The position numbers and the translations under genes were made by a program. From Agrostemma githago (Eukaryota; Streptophyta; Magnoliopsida; Caryophyllales; Caryophyllaceae), in assembly GCA_958450325.1 (NCBI GenBank), contig OY288243.1, positions 60,620,606 through 60,684,605 on the forward strand: a stretch of 64,000 nucleotides of DNA. Reading direction: 5' to 3'. This document shows positions 30,481-41,866 of the stretch, in pieces (within the stretch, counting starts at the first letter, position 1; every line of letters begins with the position of its first letter). Below the pieces are notes generated by a model. That model was not told the origin of the DNA. It saw only the letters and a program-made list of their open reading frames with translations, and made no database searches.

Positions 30481-31878
30481 GGGGTGAACGTACCGTATGT
30501 CCAAGAGAGAAGAAACATCTACTGGTTACTCTTGGTGCTTTTTTTTCGTACGCCAGTTGGTTTAGCAGCCTACACCAGCAGTCAATGACGTTATTCATCA
30601 CCTGCAGGCAAGGCTCGAGCGTCTGCATGTCGCTCCTCGCTACACAGTCATAAGCTGTGAACTCGACCAGCATTTCGCTGTATAACAAACAAAGTCCCGA
30701 TTAGCAAATGCATTTAAAACACGACATGAGCAGCACAATAAATACGTACCCTGACGGACGTGGCGTTGTCCGGTAGAACACGTAGTCGATTACATCTTTC
30801 CGTACGCTTAGGATATCCCAGAAGATGACAATATTGGAGCACATGAATCCAGAGATTACAAGCTGTCCCCTCAATATATTCCCACAGTCCAACGTGTAGC
30901 CCAAATTGTCTGCAACCGTATCCATGCATTCAAATGCTACGTCGGAATGGAAGATGTACCGATGATGTAGTGTCCCGGGGTGCGTCTCGGTCCCTGAACC
31001 CTCGCCTGTTCGCTGATTATTGTTCGTGACGATTTCTGCCGTCGCAGACATGGTGGCAACAGCGTCCGCTACAGCCCAGCCAGCTTTGTGCAGTTCCCTT
31101 TCAAGACTAGAACTGACCGTCGCATCGGGCGGAGCCGGTTCTACATTGCGCATTCCCTGGTCTGTGAAGTCAGATTCCGTGGGCAGATCGGCCACGGCCG
31201 CCCGGCGTCAGTTTTCTCCCACCCTGCTTACCGTAGAGCCACCACTACGGTCGGACTCATGTCAACCGAACCCTGAACATTGGAGTCTCATTTGATTTCT
31301 TCAGCGGCATCGTCCTCGGGAACTTCTCCCTCAAAGAAACCTGGTGTCACGATGTCACCTTCAAAAGTGCCCTCATCATCGTAACCTTCTGTTCCCTCAC
31401 CATCTCCCTCACAGAAACCTGCTTTCTCAATATCTTCATCCACGTATCCAGCATCACGCAAGTCTTGCATAATTTTGCTTACCAGACCGTGAACTTCAGC
31501 ATCGCGCTGCTCCTCGCCCTCAACGACGGGGGCGTTCTGGGTAGTCTGCTTCAACTGGCCGGCCAACGAAACGACTTCATCGATATACTGGAGGACAGCT
31601 GGGTCTTCCCAGAATTGTTGAGAGGTCGGGTCTTGACTTGGAACTGCCTGGTTCCTCGTCGCTATTTCTCTTACCTTGGAGGCAGCATGCTCACAGAAAC
31701 CGCAAAAGGCTAGCGCACACCTTCGGAAATTCATGAAAAACTGCCGGTCGTCCTATAATTCATGAAAAATAGTTTTATGAATCATATATGCTTTTATAAA
31801 CACAGGTAGGGCTGTCAGATTAAATCGTTTCACGAAAAATTAATTGATGATTTATAGAGTGGCTGCGAGATCACTTAC

Positions 31879-33267
31879 GTCAACGGCGCTGTCTTCCGAC
31901 TGATCGTCTCTCTCCATCCTTGTTGTTATTCTTTTGGGACTAGAGTGTTGGTTGTCAGAGGGCATCGTTATAGTGGGGGTGCCCTTGCCGCCTGTTTCCC
32001 CACATTTACGTGGGTACGACACCTTCGAACGCAGCTGATTTCCCAGTGACCCTGTCTCCAGTTCCCCAGCAAGATGATCGCCTATTCTCCGTGCATCCCA
32101 GTGTCCGATAAATGGTATGTCGCATCTGCAAGTCTCGCTACGGAAATCATAGCGTTGGAAGTACGCAATCATCAGAACGGGGATGCACCCCTGGAGGTAG
32201 TTGAGGACTTTGTTTGAGTCACGCGTCTCCTTACCCGCCCGCACCAGATCCGGCAGGACAAAGCTACACTAGTCCTGTTCCCGAATCAAGCCCACGTCAT
32301 GCACTGCGGCCAGCAGGCTCAGGTCAAGTGAGTTGTTCGTAGTAGGCGCGAGGAATGATGACAACGTGAACAACACGAACCTACGGACAAAGTTGTCGTC
32401 AGCGGCCTTGGTTGCCATTAATTTTTTGTGCACCCTCTCTAATTTTATTGGCCCGCTGCTTTCCACCACATTGAAGTCCTTCCTCCAAGTACTCTTTAAC
32501 CTGATCACGCCAAGTGAGTCTGCCCCTTTTTTGTTTTTTGTTGGGATTACTTTCACCGGATGAGGTCCAAAAGGTAGCTGGAGGCAATCGTGGACATCGT
32601 ACTTTGACATCATGAATGCCTCCCGACGTAAGGCACGGAAAATATGGGACCCGTAAGAAAATGCACGGAGGAACATAAGCGCGTGCTCAATGGGGAACGA
32701 TTCGATCCTCAACTCCAATACCCCGCCGAAGCCAACACCACGCACCCCCTCAATCTGATCATCCGACAATTGCGCAATTACCTGGTGCAACCGTCTAGGC
32801 CTACAGTGAACATCCGGCTGACATCCAGGCTCTCTTTTTACTGCTAGTCGGCCCTGTTGTCGGTTCCCTTTCCTCTTACCCTGAGACACGCGCACGACAG
32901 CGGTGTCGGCCGTTGTATCAGACGTGACCTTCTTCTTTTTCTTTGGTCTGCTTTCCTCAACATTCTCTGTCCCCCCCCCCCTACATCCACCTCGGCGGCC
33001 GGTGTATCAACTGTGAGCTTCTTTTTTTTCTTTGGCCTGCTTTCCTCAACAGTTTCTGTCCCCCCCACATCCAACTCGGCGGCCGGTGTATCAAATTTTA
33101 CCCTCTTTTTTTTCTTTCTTCTGCTTTCCTCAACAAATTCTGTCCCCCCCACATCCACCTCGGCGGCCGGTGTATCATCAATTACGTGGTCGCGAACCGA
33201 TGTCTCTGCCACGACCTTCTTCTTACCGGCCTTTGTGCAAACTTTTTTCTTCGCACCAGCCTTTCTG
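31879..33267 (-). pseudogene. N-terminal exon of MULE-2 Ulp1-like protein
   Basis: It opens with three to four tandem units of about 28-33 aa, each DTPAAE(V/L)DVGG then VEESR and a PKKKKK-type basic cluster, good monopartite nuclear-localisation signals. A run of C near 32975 shifts the frame in the third unit. The conserved domain follows (RRLHQVIAQLSDDQIEGV, then FGGVLEL). A TAG at 32269 lies where MULE-1 has Trp (FDWCTFVL against QD-stop-CSFVL). The frame then continues to a GTAAGT donor at 31878. Confidence 0.65.
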
Positions 33268-33284
33268 CTGCAATAACAACATGC

Positions 33285-33930
33285 GTAATGAGTGTGATTG
33301 TACAACTGAGTTTACAGCTTCAACTGTGTGAGTCTACAATAAAATGTCTGTGACTCTGCAACATAACGAGTGTGATTATACAGCTTCAAACGGGTGACTA
33401 TATAACCAACACTGTATGACTATTCAACTTACAGCCTATGCAACTCTGTATGACTATACAATATAAATCGTGTGACTCTGAAACATAACCAGTGCGACTG
33501 TGTAGCTTCAAACGTGTGACTATACAATATTCTATGACTTCGCAACGAAATATACCGAGTGCGACTATGTAGCTTCAAACGGGTGACTGTATAACCAACT
33601 CTGTATGACTATTCAACTTACAGCCTACGCAACTCTGTATGACTATACAATATAAAGAGTGTGACTCTGAAACATAATGACTGCGACTATGTAGCTTCAA
33701 ACGTGTGACTATACAATATTCTGTGACTTCACAACGAAATATACCGAGTGCGACTATGTAGCTTCAAACGGATGACTGTATAACCAACTCTGTAGGACTA
33801 TTCAAATTTCAAATTTCAAACAGCCTATGCATCTCTGTATGACTATGTAACCTCAAATGTGTGACTCTGCAACATAAAGAGTGCGACTATACAACATTCT
33901 GTTACTATGCAATGTCACCAGTGTGACTTT
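33285..33930. repeat. GTGACTATAC-type repeats in MULE-2 Ulp1 intron 1
   Basis: The longest array. Units such as GTGTGACTATACAATATT and GTGCGACTATGTAGCTTCAA are arranged in a higher-order repeat of about 180 bp (compare 33490-33600 with 33670-33790). Confidence 0.7.
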
Positions 33931-34427
33931 ACAACAAAACCCACATCAGTTATGTTCCATGCCTCATTAGAAAGATGATTATGGGGATTTTAACATGAGA
34001 AAATAATATTAGTTTGACATAAACTTCAACAAGGAAGCACATAAATTGTATGACTATACAACTACAACAGTGTATGACTAAAAAAATGTGCAGATGTACA
34101 AAACAACAAAAAACTTCCTAATCGATGTCACATGCATAATTAGAATGACGATTATGGGAGCTTCAACATGAAAAAATAAGATGGTTGTTCAAAACTACAA
34201 CATGAACTTCAACAAAGAAATAAAAACTTCATCTTTCACTCTATAAATACAGCCACTGTACAACTACAACAACTTCAACTCAAAATTAGGTTTATCGGGT
34301 TGGAAAAATCCTCTTTTACCACTTTTTAGGGTTTATGCATGACCGGAGTTCATGCAAATGGAAGTCGAAATTCAAAAGGGTTGAACAAAAGGAAAACCGG
34401 AGGTCGAAAATGGAACCTTCAACATAC

Positions 34428-34600
34428 CTTTGTATGATCATCGGAATTTTAGGCATGATCGGAGATGGAGAAGCTGCGGAGATGGAGATAGAGATGGGTT
34501 TTTTTTAGAGAGAGGAAGAAAGCGAAGAGTGAATGGCCGTTGAAATGAATTGAAAAGGGGGTGAATGGGGAAGTATAAATGGGTTTGGGCGGGAGTATAG
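34428..34600 (-). promoter_or_regulatory. First exon and promoter region of MULE-2 Ulp1 gene
   Basis: ATG at 34456-34454 with a 29-nt coding exon (donor GTATG), a CT-rich leader, and a TTTATACTT box at about 34571-34579, roughly 115 bp upstream. The order TATA, CT-rich leader, short first exon is gene-like. Confidence 0.5.
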
Positions 34601-34726
34601 AGAGGAGTGAAATGAATGGGAGTAGGGTGAGGAGGGAAGTATTTAGTGATGGATTGATGGCTGATTAGTGATGGTTGATGGCTGTCGCAGCATGTCAGGC
34701 CCATCCTTTTTTTTAATAATTGAACC

Positions 34727-37114
34727 TGTAGACACCCACATTTTGATGCCAGGTGTCTATAGCAGTTTCCAAAGAACACCCGATGATGATCGGACGTAAA
34801 CATGACTTAATACGCTCGATTTTGGACTCGGAATCAATAGTAGTTGGCGCGAGCTTTTAACGGAGTAAAATCTCACAAAACCGACCTCAAATTCAGGCCC
34901 AGTGGGTCGTTTCCAGTCAAATGAGACTAATTTGGGTCAAAACCGAGACCAAGGGCAAAACCGTCTTTTGGCGACCGGGTCAAACCCCGGTCAAAGACGT
35001 TTCCGAGACAGAAAATCTGTCATGCGACATTCAAAAATCCTATTAGAAGTCGGATTCCTCACAAAAATCAGCTACAAAAAATAATAAACAATTTCGTAAG
35101 AGATAAAGTTTTATCTTTTGAAGAGTTATACCACCCGTCCAGCTCCACTCGATCGAGTGGAGTGGCTCACTCGGTCGAGTGGACTCGCAAAAAGCAATCA
35201 GATTCAAGTTTAGACTAGGCACTCGATCGAGTGTCATGAACCACTCGATCGACTGGCCTATTTTTTCAGCCAAAAACCGGGAGTTTCTTCCTCTTTAAGC
35301 AACTTCTCCTATCCACAACCGGAATCATACTTCCTCCCAACCGTTGCTTTCTTCCTTCGCAAGAAACCGCTTTCCTATCCAAATACTAGGAATCTCCTAT
35401 CCCGAGTGGGGCTATCCCATCCTATAAATACCCCATCCTCGCAACACAATTACACCATCTATCACATACGATCCATACATCTACACACATACAACACATA
35501 CAAATTTCTCAATCACACTCGAATCTCTAGCAAACCTTAGGCAAACCATACTAAAAGTACAACACCTTAACTCCTCCTATATTCTCGTTACTCCTACGCA
35601 AGCGCCGTTACTACGAGTTCATAATCGAGACCGAATTTAGCATGTAGGTTGAGGGTGTTTCAGATCCCTATTTATCTCTTCTCCTCTTTCCCTTCTCACG
35701 TTTTTTTGTCTTGTTCTTCTCTCGTCCGTCGTCTTTGTCGTCGTCGTTTTTTTCGTTTCTAATATTACTACTACTACTATAATTAGCAATAACGAGTCGT
35801 CCCTAAGGATTCGATATCAACTCTATAGTTGAATATCGGATCTAAAGGAATCAATCAAACAAAACCGTTTTCAAAAACTTTTCTCGTTGATGTCGAAGTA
35901 ATAGTCACATAGTCCTAAAAAGACTAATACGACATTACGATGTGGAGGGATTTATTTCGATTCAAAACAATTTCTAAAAACGTCTCTTTTTTCTAGCAAT
36001 CACTCTAAATATCGGATAGATTTCGTAGTCGAATATCAGATATTTACAAGTTTTGAAAATCTTAAGTCGGGTATAAATTATGCCATATTTTTACACGGCT
36101 TAACGAATTTATCGGTTTTCAAAAATTAGAAGCAATTTTGAAAATTGTAAATCGAGTCACCCCTCGAACAGGGGGCACTCGATCGAATGCCATAGGCACT
36201 CGGTCGAGTGACGCCCCAAAACAGAACCAGAAAACTTTTTTTGAGGACCACTCGATCGAGTCCCGTCATGACTCGATCGAGTGGCATCTCAAAATCTAAA
36301 CATAAGGCTTTTCCCAAAGTCCACTCGGCCGAGTCCATTCATGACTCGATCGAGTGGCCTTTATCACGGCAAATCCGTGAACCTTCAACATTATTTCGAG
36401 CTTCGATAAAACTTTTTTTAACGACTTCGGTCAACACGTGTCAAGTCTGTCACGTGTCCTAATCTTTTCAAAACCTTGCTTCATATTATTTATGTCACTG
36501 TAATCTTTTTATAAACCGTCACTAACTCGTTTGTTTCTGTTTTGGCATCTTTTTGTTTCATTGTATTAAAACGAATCTCACATGCTAAAATAACTTCGAC
36601 TTAGTTCAAAAATGCATTAAACGTCGTAGAACAAACATAATTCACATGTTTAGTCTAAAAAGCCTTGTTTGCATATCATTCAACCGTCGAACTAACGCGC
36701 GTACACCAAAATCAAACGATATCTTAGTAAAGGCCGCTAAGTGCGGGCGGGGTTGGGTGTTCTTTGTGAACTTCCCAACACGTACCCTCACCCCTTACTC
36801 AGAACCATGGTTTCCGGATGTCCGAATCCATTGGCATACGAGAGTCATTCCATACCCGATTTCCGATAATGTCGGAATCGGTATCGCAATGCTAAGGGAC
36901 GAACCCGATAAACTCTGAAATCCGAATGGGCTGTACTTTGTGCACGGCCCACTACGACATAGAGTGGGTTCGAACGGGCTCGAACTCCCACAAAGTTCGG
37001 TGGCGACTCCAACTTCGATTTAAATTTCAACTCGAGATCCATATCATATGAGATTCATTCGCCTCCCCAAACCCGCGCGTGGCCGCGTCGGGGTGGACCT
37101 ATGTCATGTCCACA
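34727..37114 (+). repeat. TE-A 5' LTR
   Basis: Begins TGTAGACACCCACATTTTG and ends CATGTCCACA; the edges equal those of TE-B's LTRs. A TATAAATA box lies at 35423-35430. ACTCGATCGAGTGG palindromes occur in pairs 21-22 bp apart at 35147/35169, 35221/35243, 36177/36198, 36250/36271 and 36323/36344. Confidence 0.85.
35423..35430 (+). promoter_or_regulatory. TE-A LTR TATA box
   Basis: CCTATAAATACC in the LTR, at the same place as CTATAAATAGG in TE-B's LTRs. Probable start of the genomic transcript just downstream. Confidence 0.6.
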
Positions 37115-37134
37115 ATTTGGCGACCCCGCTGGGA
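37115..37134 (+). promoter_or_regulatory. TE-A primer binding site
   Basis: ATTTGGCGACCCCGCTGGGA directly follows the LTR. TE-B has TTTGGCGACTCCGCTGGGGA at this place. This primer type is common in Tat/Ogre elements; I believe it matches tRNA-Arg but could not verify that. Confidence 0.7.
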
Positions 37135-38188
37135 ATTCTTGATGTACCACTAGTCATCGGGGTTCCTAGGGTGAGACTCGAAAAGAAATCGTTCGATTAG
37201 TAATGTACGCATTTTAGTTCGATGGTTCATGCATTACCCAAATCTTTCCCGGACCGGTTACTTGTGACCGACGTCCCACTATACCGCGGTGCATTCCTAA
37301 ATGGGTGCACTAAAGACTCCAATGGCGGAACTCGCATGGGTTTTACGGCATGTTCTAAGTCCAATTCGGCTTAGGAAGTCCGTCCTTATTTGCGAGAAAG
37401 CCGTCGTTGTTGGTATAGACCCTATTTCGACCGACCGAGACTTAGACTAGGAGCATACATGGTGTCATTATACTGTTTCCGTGACTACGTGTTGCTTGAT
37501 CTACATGTCATCTTTTTCAAAAAAAACCTTTATTTCAAAATTTGCATTTTTCAAAATTATCCATTTTTTTCAAAACCCGGGACGCTACCAAATTTAGGAC
37601 TTACGATTTTACTCAAAATAGCCTATTTTTAGCCGGTATGCTGCTCGAACATTTTCAAAACTTCAAAAATCACGGCCCAGTGGCCCTTTGCCAATTTTCA
37701 AAAAATTGGGTCGTCCCTCCGACTTTTTCGGATCTTTCTAAGCCCAAGTATCCCTTTTCAAAAACTTTCCTCTTCTTAGGACTTCCCGTTTTAGCAGTTT
37801 CGGGTCTTGTCATAAGTTGTCAAAGTCTCTAGCGTCGAAACTCCGTCGATCCTACATCACGGGTTTCCTCCCTATCCCAGTCCGCCTTACTTGTCAAGGC
37901 ATGGCCCACCTACGTAGAACGTACTCCTACAAAGGCGGGCCCAGTTACACTTTCGAGTCCAAAGCCTGGGGAATATCTCACGTGGACCCTCTTTCAAACA
38001 GAACTCGGCCCACACGCCGATTCCTAAGGAAGGCCCACCACCCACGAGTCATCCGTCTAGGTGTTAGCCTCGAGTTGTTTTCTCGTCTAAGTCTTTTCTT
38101 TGCTCGGGATGTACTCTTTGATTCTAAGATCTAAGTCAGTTACTGATTACGCGGTACTCTTACAGATAGGCCACCCTTCACCCGAGCC
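37135..38188 (+). other. TE-A untranslated leader
   Basis: About 1 kb between primer site and gag, alignable with 57459-58518 of TE-B. It contains short frames but none conserved as protein between the two copies as far as I can tell. Confidence 0.5.
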
Positions 38189-38302
38189 ATGACGCAAGCA
38201 GCCATAGATGAGTTGAAGGCCTCGTTGACCAAATTGGAGACTATGATCACGACAATGAGGGAAGACCAGATAGCCATCGTTACTCGTGTAAGTGTCGTGG
38301 AA
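38189..38302 (+). pseudogene. TE-A gag, N-terminal part (before CACTA)
   Basis: ATG at 38189 gives MTQAAIDELKASLTKLE then MREDQIAIVTRVSVVE, equivalent to residues 1-38 of the TE-B polyprotein. The CACTA element cuts in at Glu/Gln, and the frame resumes at 41867. Confidence 0.7.
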
Positions 38303-38309
38303 CACTACA

Positions 38310-38700
38310 AGAATAGATGGGCCTGGCGTCCATCCATTGGCTTCCGTTAGTGGACGTTGTATGGGTCCGGGCGTCCGCAAACAGACGCCAGAAAGTGGAT
38401 GCCACGACCAGTCGCCTGTTTTTTGTCCGGGCGTCCACTATTGGACGCCAATAAAATTGGTGTCTGACAGCGGACGCTATGAATGGCGTCTTACTGTGGA
38501 CGCCAGATGGCCCAAGGTGGCGTCCATAGTCGAACGCCATGTGCATCATGTTGGCGTCCGACTATGGACGCCATCTTGGGCCATCTAGCGTCCACAGTAA
38601 GACGCCATACCCCTGAATAGAAGATCGTCTTTAGTTCCCACCGGCGTCTGGCTTGGCGTCCGTTAGTGGACGCCATTTATGTTGATGCATTACCGTAGCC
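38310..38700. repeat. CACTA left subterminal repeats
   Basis: Repeated palindromic units of the form GGCGTCCnnnnnnGGACGCC, typical binding sites for TnpA-like proteins. The stretch includes a 59-bp inverted repeat (38481-38539 with 38552-38610). Confidence 0.8.
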
Positions 38701-38928
38701 AAGCGTTCGATGTCTAGCCAAAACCTGCAAAATAAAACAAATCCACAACTGTCGACCATCCACAACACACTCTCAATCAACCAAAACACTTGATCTTCCG
38801 CCACATTTACGCTAAAAAACCATTTATATAAAAAAGTTTTAAGATACGGTTTAAAGGTACATAAATCTAAACTAGTTCGAAGATACATAATCCATAAATC
38901 CAGTTACAACACCAACAACAAAAAACAA

Positions 38929-40560
38929 TCAGCTAACTGTGAAGCTAGCTGAAGCACCAGAGTTACCGCCATCCCCGCCAAAGGGGTCTCTGTCGTCTGG
39001 AGGGGAAGGGGGACGACCTTGGTTGCATTTGTTGAACATGGCCTGAAACATGGCCATCTGTTCCTGCATCTTCTTTATCTGCTCCGCCTGCTCCTTCAGT
39101 TGCTCCTTCATGGCCTCCTTTTCTTGGTCGGGCTGCTGAGATTCGGGTGGCGTATACTCCATCTGTGTGGAGGTGCCTAGACGCGCTGTGGGAGGTGTGA
39201 AGTAGATCCCGTGTGCATTCCCAACACCATACACACTACCTTTCTTGTACCCCTTCACGACCTTGAAATAGGTCTCATTCGGGTCTACTTCGGCACCACT
39301 AGTAGAACTCTCGTTATTTGCTAACTCCTCTTGGTAGGCATCCTGCGTACACAACAGTGATTTCAATTCAAGTTATTAGAAAATGAAATCAATAAAGATA
39401 CTTATCTACCATCTAAAGTAAATATATAGACACAGTTGATTTGTTTGAAATAGTAAGTACTCACCCAGATTGCCTGATCTCTACTCGTCATAAAAGAAGT
39501 CCCTTCCGAGTCGGTCTTCCCGTGCATGTCCAGGAACACCTCAGGGGCGGTTGGCGTCCTCCCGAGTTCAGCTTGTAGCTGTTAAATAAATACGACCGTT
39601 AGGCAAACGTATTTTACGTGAACGTAGTTTATGATTAATCAAGTAGGAGTACGATATTATTAGAAATCATACCCTCTTGAGACGAAGAAACGAAGACTGT
39701 GAACCCCGATGATGTGTCGGGTCGGCCTTCCCCACATGCTCACAGTTCTTCAATTTGTTTTGTGATGCCCTCTCCGATCTGACCTTGAACCCCTGGTCGT
39801 CGTGGTACTTAACCCACCTCTCCAACGCCTCACCTGAAGTATGACAACACTAATATATTATTAGTTAATATTGTAAAAGATTGAAGTTAGATTGTTCTTT
39901 AAAATTGAGTAATATAAAAAACTACACCTTTCAGGTCTTTCAGCGCAGTCCCCCGCTTGTGGCGCTTGTTCATTACGTCTTTGAAGCGGCGTGAGCAAGT
40001 CTCATTGTACCGCTCATATACCCTTCCTTCGAGCTCCGGCTTCCAAAAGAACTTCAACTACAAAATCAAGGCGGATTAGTAATTAGTAAAAGAAATAATA
40101 AAAAACTACACATTATGAGTGCAGAACTCGGTAGCAAAAACAGTAAACGAACCCGGAAGTTGTTGAACCACTGCGCCCGCTGATCCGTCGGCACCTGAGT
40201 CCAACAGGCATACCCTAGACCTTTGTCGGTCATGTAGCTGTTAGTACAGCCAGTGGTCACCTCCCCATGGAGGAACCTGCACCAAGACAAAATATTACAA
40301 GATGTATGTAGTCCAAAAGTTCATATGTTACAAAAGAGTGGGCATGTTAGATTATATTACCATACGCGACCGGGGTCGAGAAACACACGACCGTTCTCGT
40401 CCTTTTGTAGCTCCTCCGTGTTCCCCTGCCGTTGCTCCTCGTCATTCTGCTCCTGTTGCGGCGTTTCAAGGACCACTTCCTCCTCCTCCTGCTGGGAGGT
40501 CGATGCGTGCACAGACCGACTACCTCCGCCACGTTTCCTCGTCGATCTACTGCCTGCCAT
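38929..40560 (-). CDS. CACTA TnpA-like protein (Ptta/En-Spm family)
   Basis: Six exons, approximately 40560-40362, 40276-40157, 40058-39927, 39837-39674, 39582-39473 and 39341-38929, all with GT/AG junctions and no stop seen. The N-terminus is basic and Gln/Glu-rich. The conserved Ptta/En-Spm core includes VPTDQRAQWFNNFR, FFWKPELEGRVYERYNETCS, WVKYHDDQGFKVRSERASQN and PTAPEVFLDMHGKTDSEGTS. A C-terminal coiled coil (LKEQAEQIKKMQEQMAMFQ) is followed by a PPSPPDDRDPFGGDGG tail. Proteins of this type bind CACTA subterminal repeats and assist transposition in the nucleus. The gene appears intact, unlike its neighbours. The ATG at 40560 is chosen for MAGSRSTRKRGGG; one at 40590 is also in frame. 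Confidence 0.75.
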
Positions 40561-40599
40561 TATCTTAACCTTGCAACAAATTAGCAACAATTAGCAATT

Positions 40600-41560
40600 A
40601 CAATCTAACACAATAGAAATAACGTACACAATAAGTAACACAATGATTAATGTGGGTAACCTACTACAACAAGTCTAGAGGTCATCTTCGCTGTCGTTAT
40701 TGCCCTCAGCCTCACTGTCCTCAGTCTGATCCTCCGTAACTTAATTTAGAACTTACTAAACGAAAATTTAATCACCACTTAACTTAAACTTAATTTCTCT
40801 AACTTCATTTCCATAGCTGAGTGTCCTCAATTTAACTTAATAAGTCAAAGTAAACCCATTTTTTTAATTTGCAACTCTCTTATTAATTTTTAATTGACCT
40901 TACAAAAATTAGTCACCGAATTTAATCACAAATGTAATCACAATTTAATCCCAATTTACAAAAACTGTAGCTAATTTATCAATGTAATCCAAATTCAACC
41001 GAACAAAACACAACAATTCATGGCTCATGTCAGACAAAAATAGCTTAAACAGGTCAAAAAAGGGTCAAATTTTCGAATGCAGATATCAAATTTCCAAAAG
41101 CGCCGCGAACACCAACTTACAACCCCAATCAGGATAGAAGTGGTTTCGGGAAAATCCGGCATTAATACGACACCATTTGGTCCGTCCTAAGTCACACAAA
41201 ACCTCACGGAAGGCCCTAGAGGTGATTCTAGCTCAATTCAACCAATTTCATCAAACCCTATTCATAATTGTGATGGGCAAATCTAATCTACCTAATCAAA
41301 TTTCAACTAAACTAATCAACCTAAGCGAATTTGGGCTAAACTAATCAACCTAATCGAATTTTAGACCTAAACAATATTAACGAACAAACTATCAATAAAT
41401 AACGATAAAAATCAAAAATAAGAACTAATTATAATGAATAAGAACTAAGTAAAGTAAGAAAACATACCACAAATTACGAAAAAGAATGAAAATTGGGGAG
41501 GAATTTCAAAGGGAATCGGCGAGGAAGTGTGGAGAGAGTGTAGAGAGATAAAAAAAATTT
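40600..41560 (-). other. CACTA region upstream of the TnpA-like gene
   Basis: AT-rich sequence with CT-rich stretches (complement of 41480-41580). Probably promoter and leader of the TnpA-like gene. No other coding seen. Confidence 0.4.
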
Positions 41561-41599
41561 TAGAGAGTGAAAGGGAGAGGGGGGTGGGCGGGTATTTGT

Positions 41600-41855
41600 C
41601 GTCGAACACAATGGACGGGTGTCCACTATCGGACGCCAGGTGGACGCCCGTGCTTTCTCTTTGGCGTCCGACAGTGGACGCCATTTGGGGTATATGGCGT
41701 CCGTCTGTGGACGCCTGTTGGTCTGAATTTCGTCCTCCAAACTCAGTCGGACGCCAAGTTTGGCGTCTGACGGTGGACGCCCGGAAGTATTTTCAGACGC
41801 CATGTGGGCGTCCATATGCCCAGGACGCCAAAATAGCGGACGCCTGGGACTGTTT
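41600..41855. repeat. CACTA right subterminal repeats
   Basis: About ten GGCGTCC or GGACGCC half-sites, several as palindromes (for example GGCGTCCGACAGTGGACGCC at 41661), mirror the left side. Confidence 0.8.
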
Positions 41856-41866
41856 TTCTTGTAGTG

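Larger units (their letters stand above)
27644..34456 (-). pseudogene. MULE-2 Ulp1-like gene (two Ulp1-type domains), mildly decayed
   Basis: Approximate exons, in order of transcription: 34456-34428, 33267-31879, 31753-30750, 30677-30494, 30206-30084, 30015-29876, 29783-29165, 29096-28895, 28352-28125 and 28033-27644. Exon 1 joins exon 2 in frame. The product has basic N-terminal repeats, the domain shared with MULE-1 (VGFGGVLELRIESFP), an intact Ulp1 catalytic set (GHYSCACINF, YLDN, LSWQG, SANDCGVYL) and a second Ulp1-like domain with Ser for Cys. Lesions are a frameshift in a C-run near 32975, a TAG at 32269-32271 replacing a Trp codon, stops near 31288, a frameshift near 29400 and a poor donor near 29876. 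It resembles a SUMO protease; its substrate is unknown. Confidence 0.75.
12997..34726. mobile_element. MULE-2: second Ulp1-carrying MULE, split by an Athila-like insertion
   Basis: Starts GGGATCAAGAGAG, like the left end of MULE-1 (GGGATCAGG). A rightward transposase gene (13444-17051) and a leftward Ulp1-like gene (34456-27644) converge, so the element is inverted relative to MULE-1. The Athila-like element (18461-27336 with TGTGT duplicated) interrupts the spacer. Without it MULE-2 is about 12.9 kb up to 34726, similar to MULE-1. Its right TIR is incomplete here: TE-A begins at 34727 inside sequence (TTATTAAAAAAAAGG on the complement) that resembles the TTAATAAAAAAAG of the left end. About 80 bp of the terminus should therefore lie beyond TE-A, outside this window. 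Confidence 0.75.

Noticed and set aside
31020..31713. Plus-strand frames opposite the MULE-2 Ulp1 middle exon
   Set aside because: The minus strand aligns with the MULE-1 exon order; the plus frames have no counterpart.
32857..33353. Plus-strand frames opposite the MULE-2 Ulp1 N-terminus
   Set aside because: They are the complement of the repeated basic segment; coding logic and homology to MULE-1 are on the minus strand.
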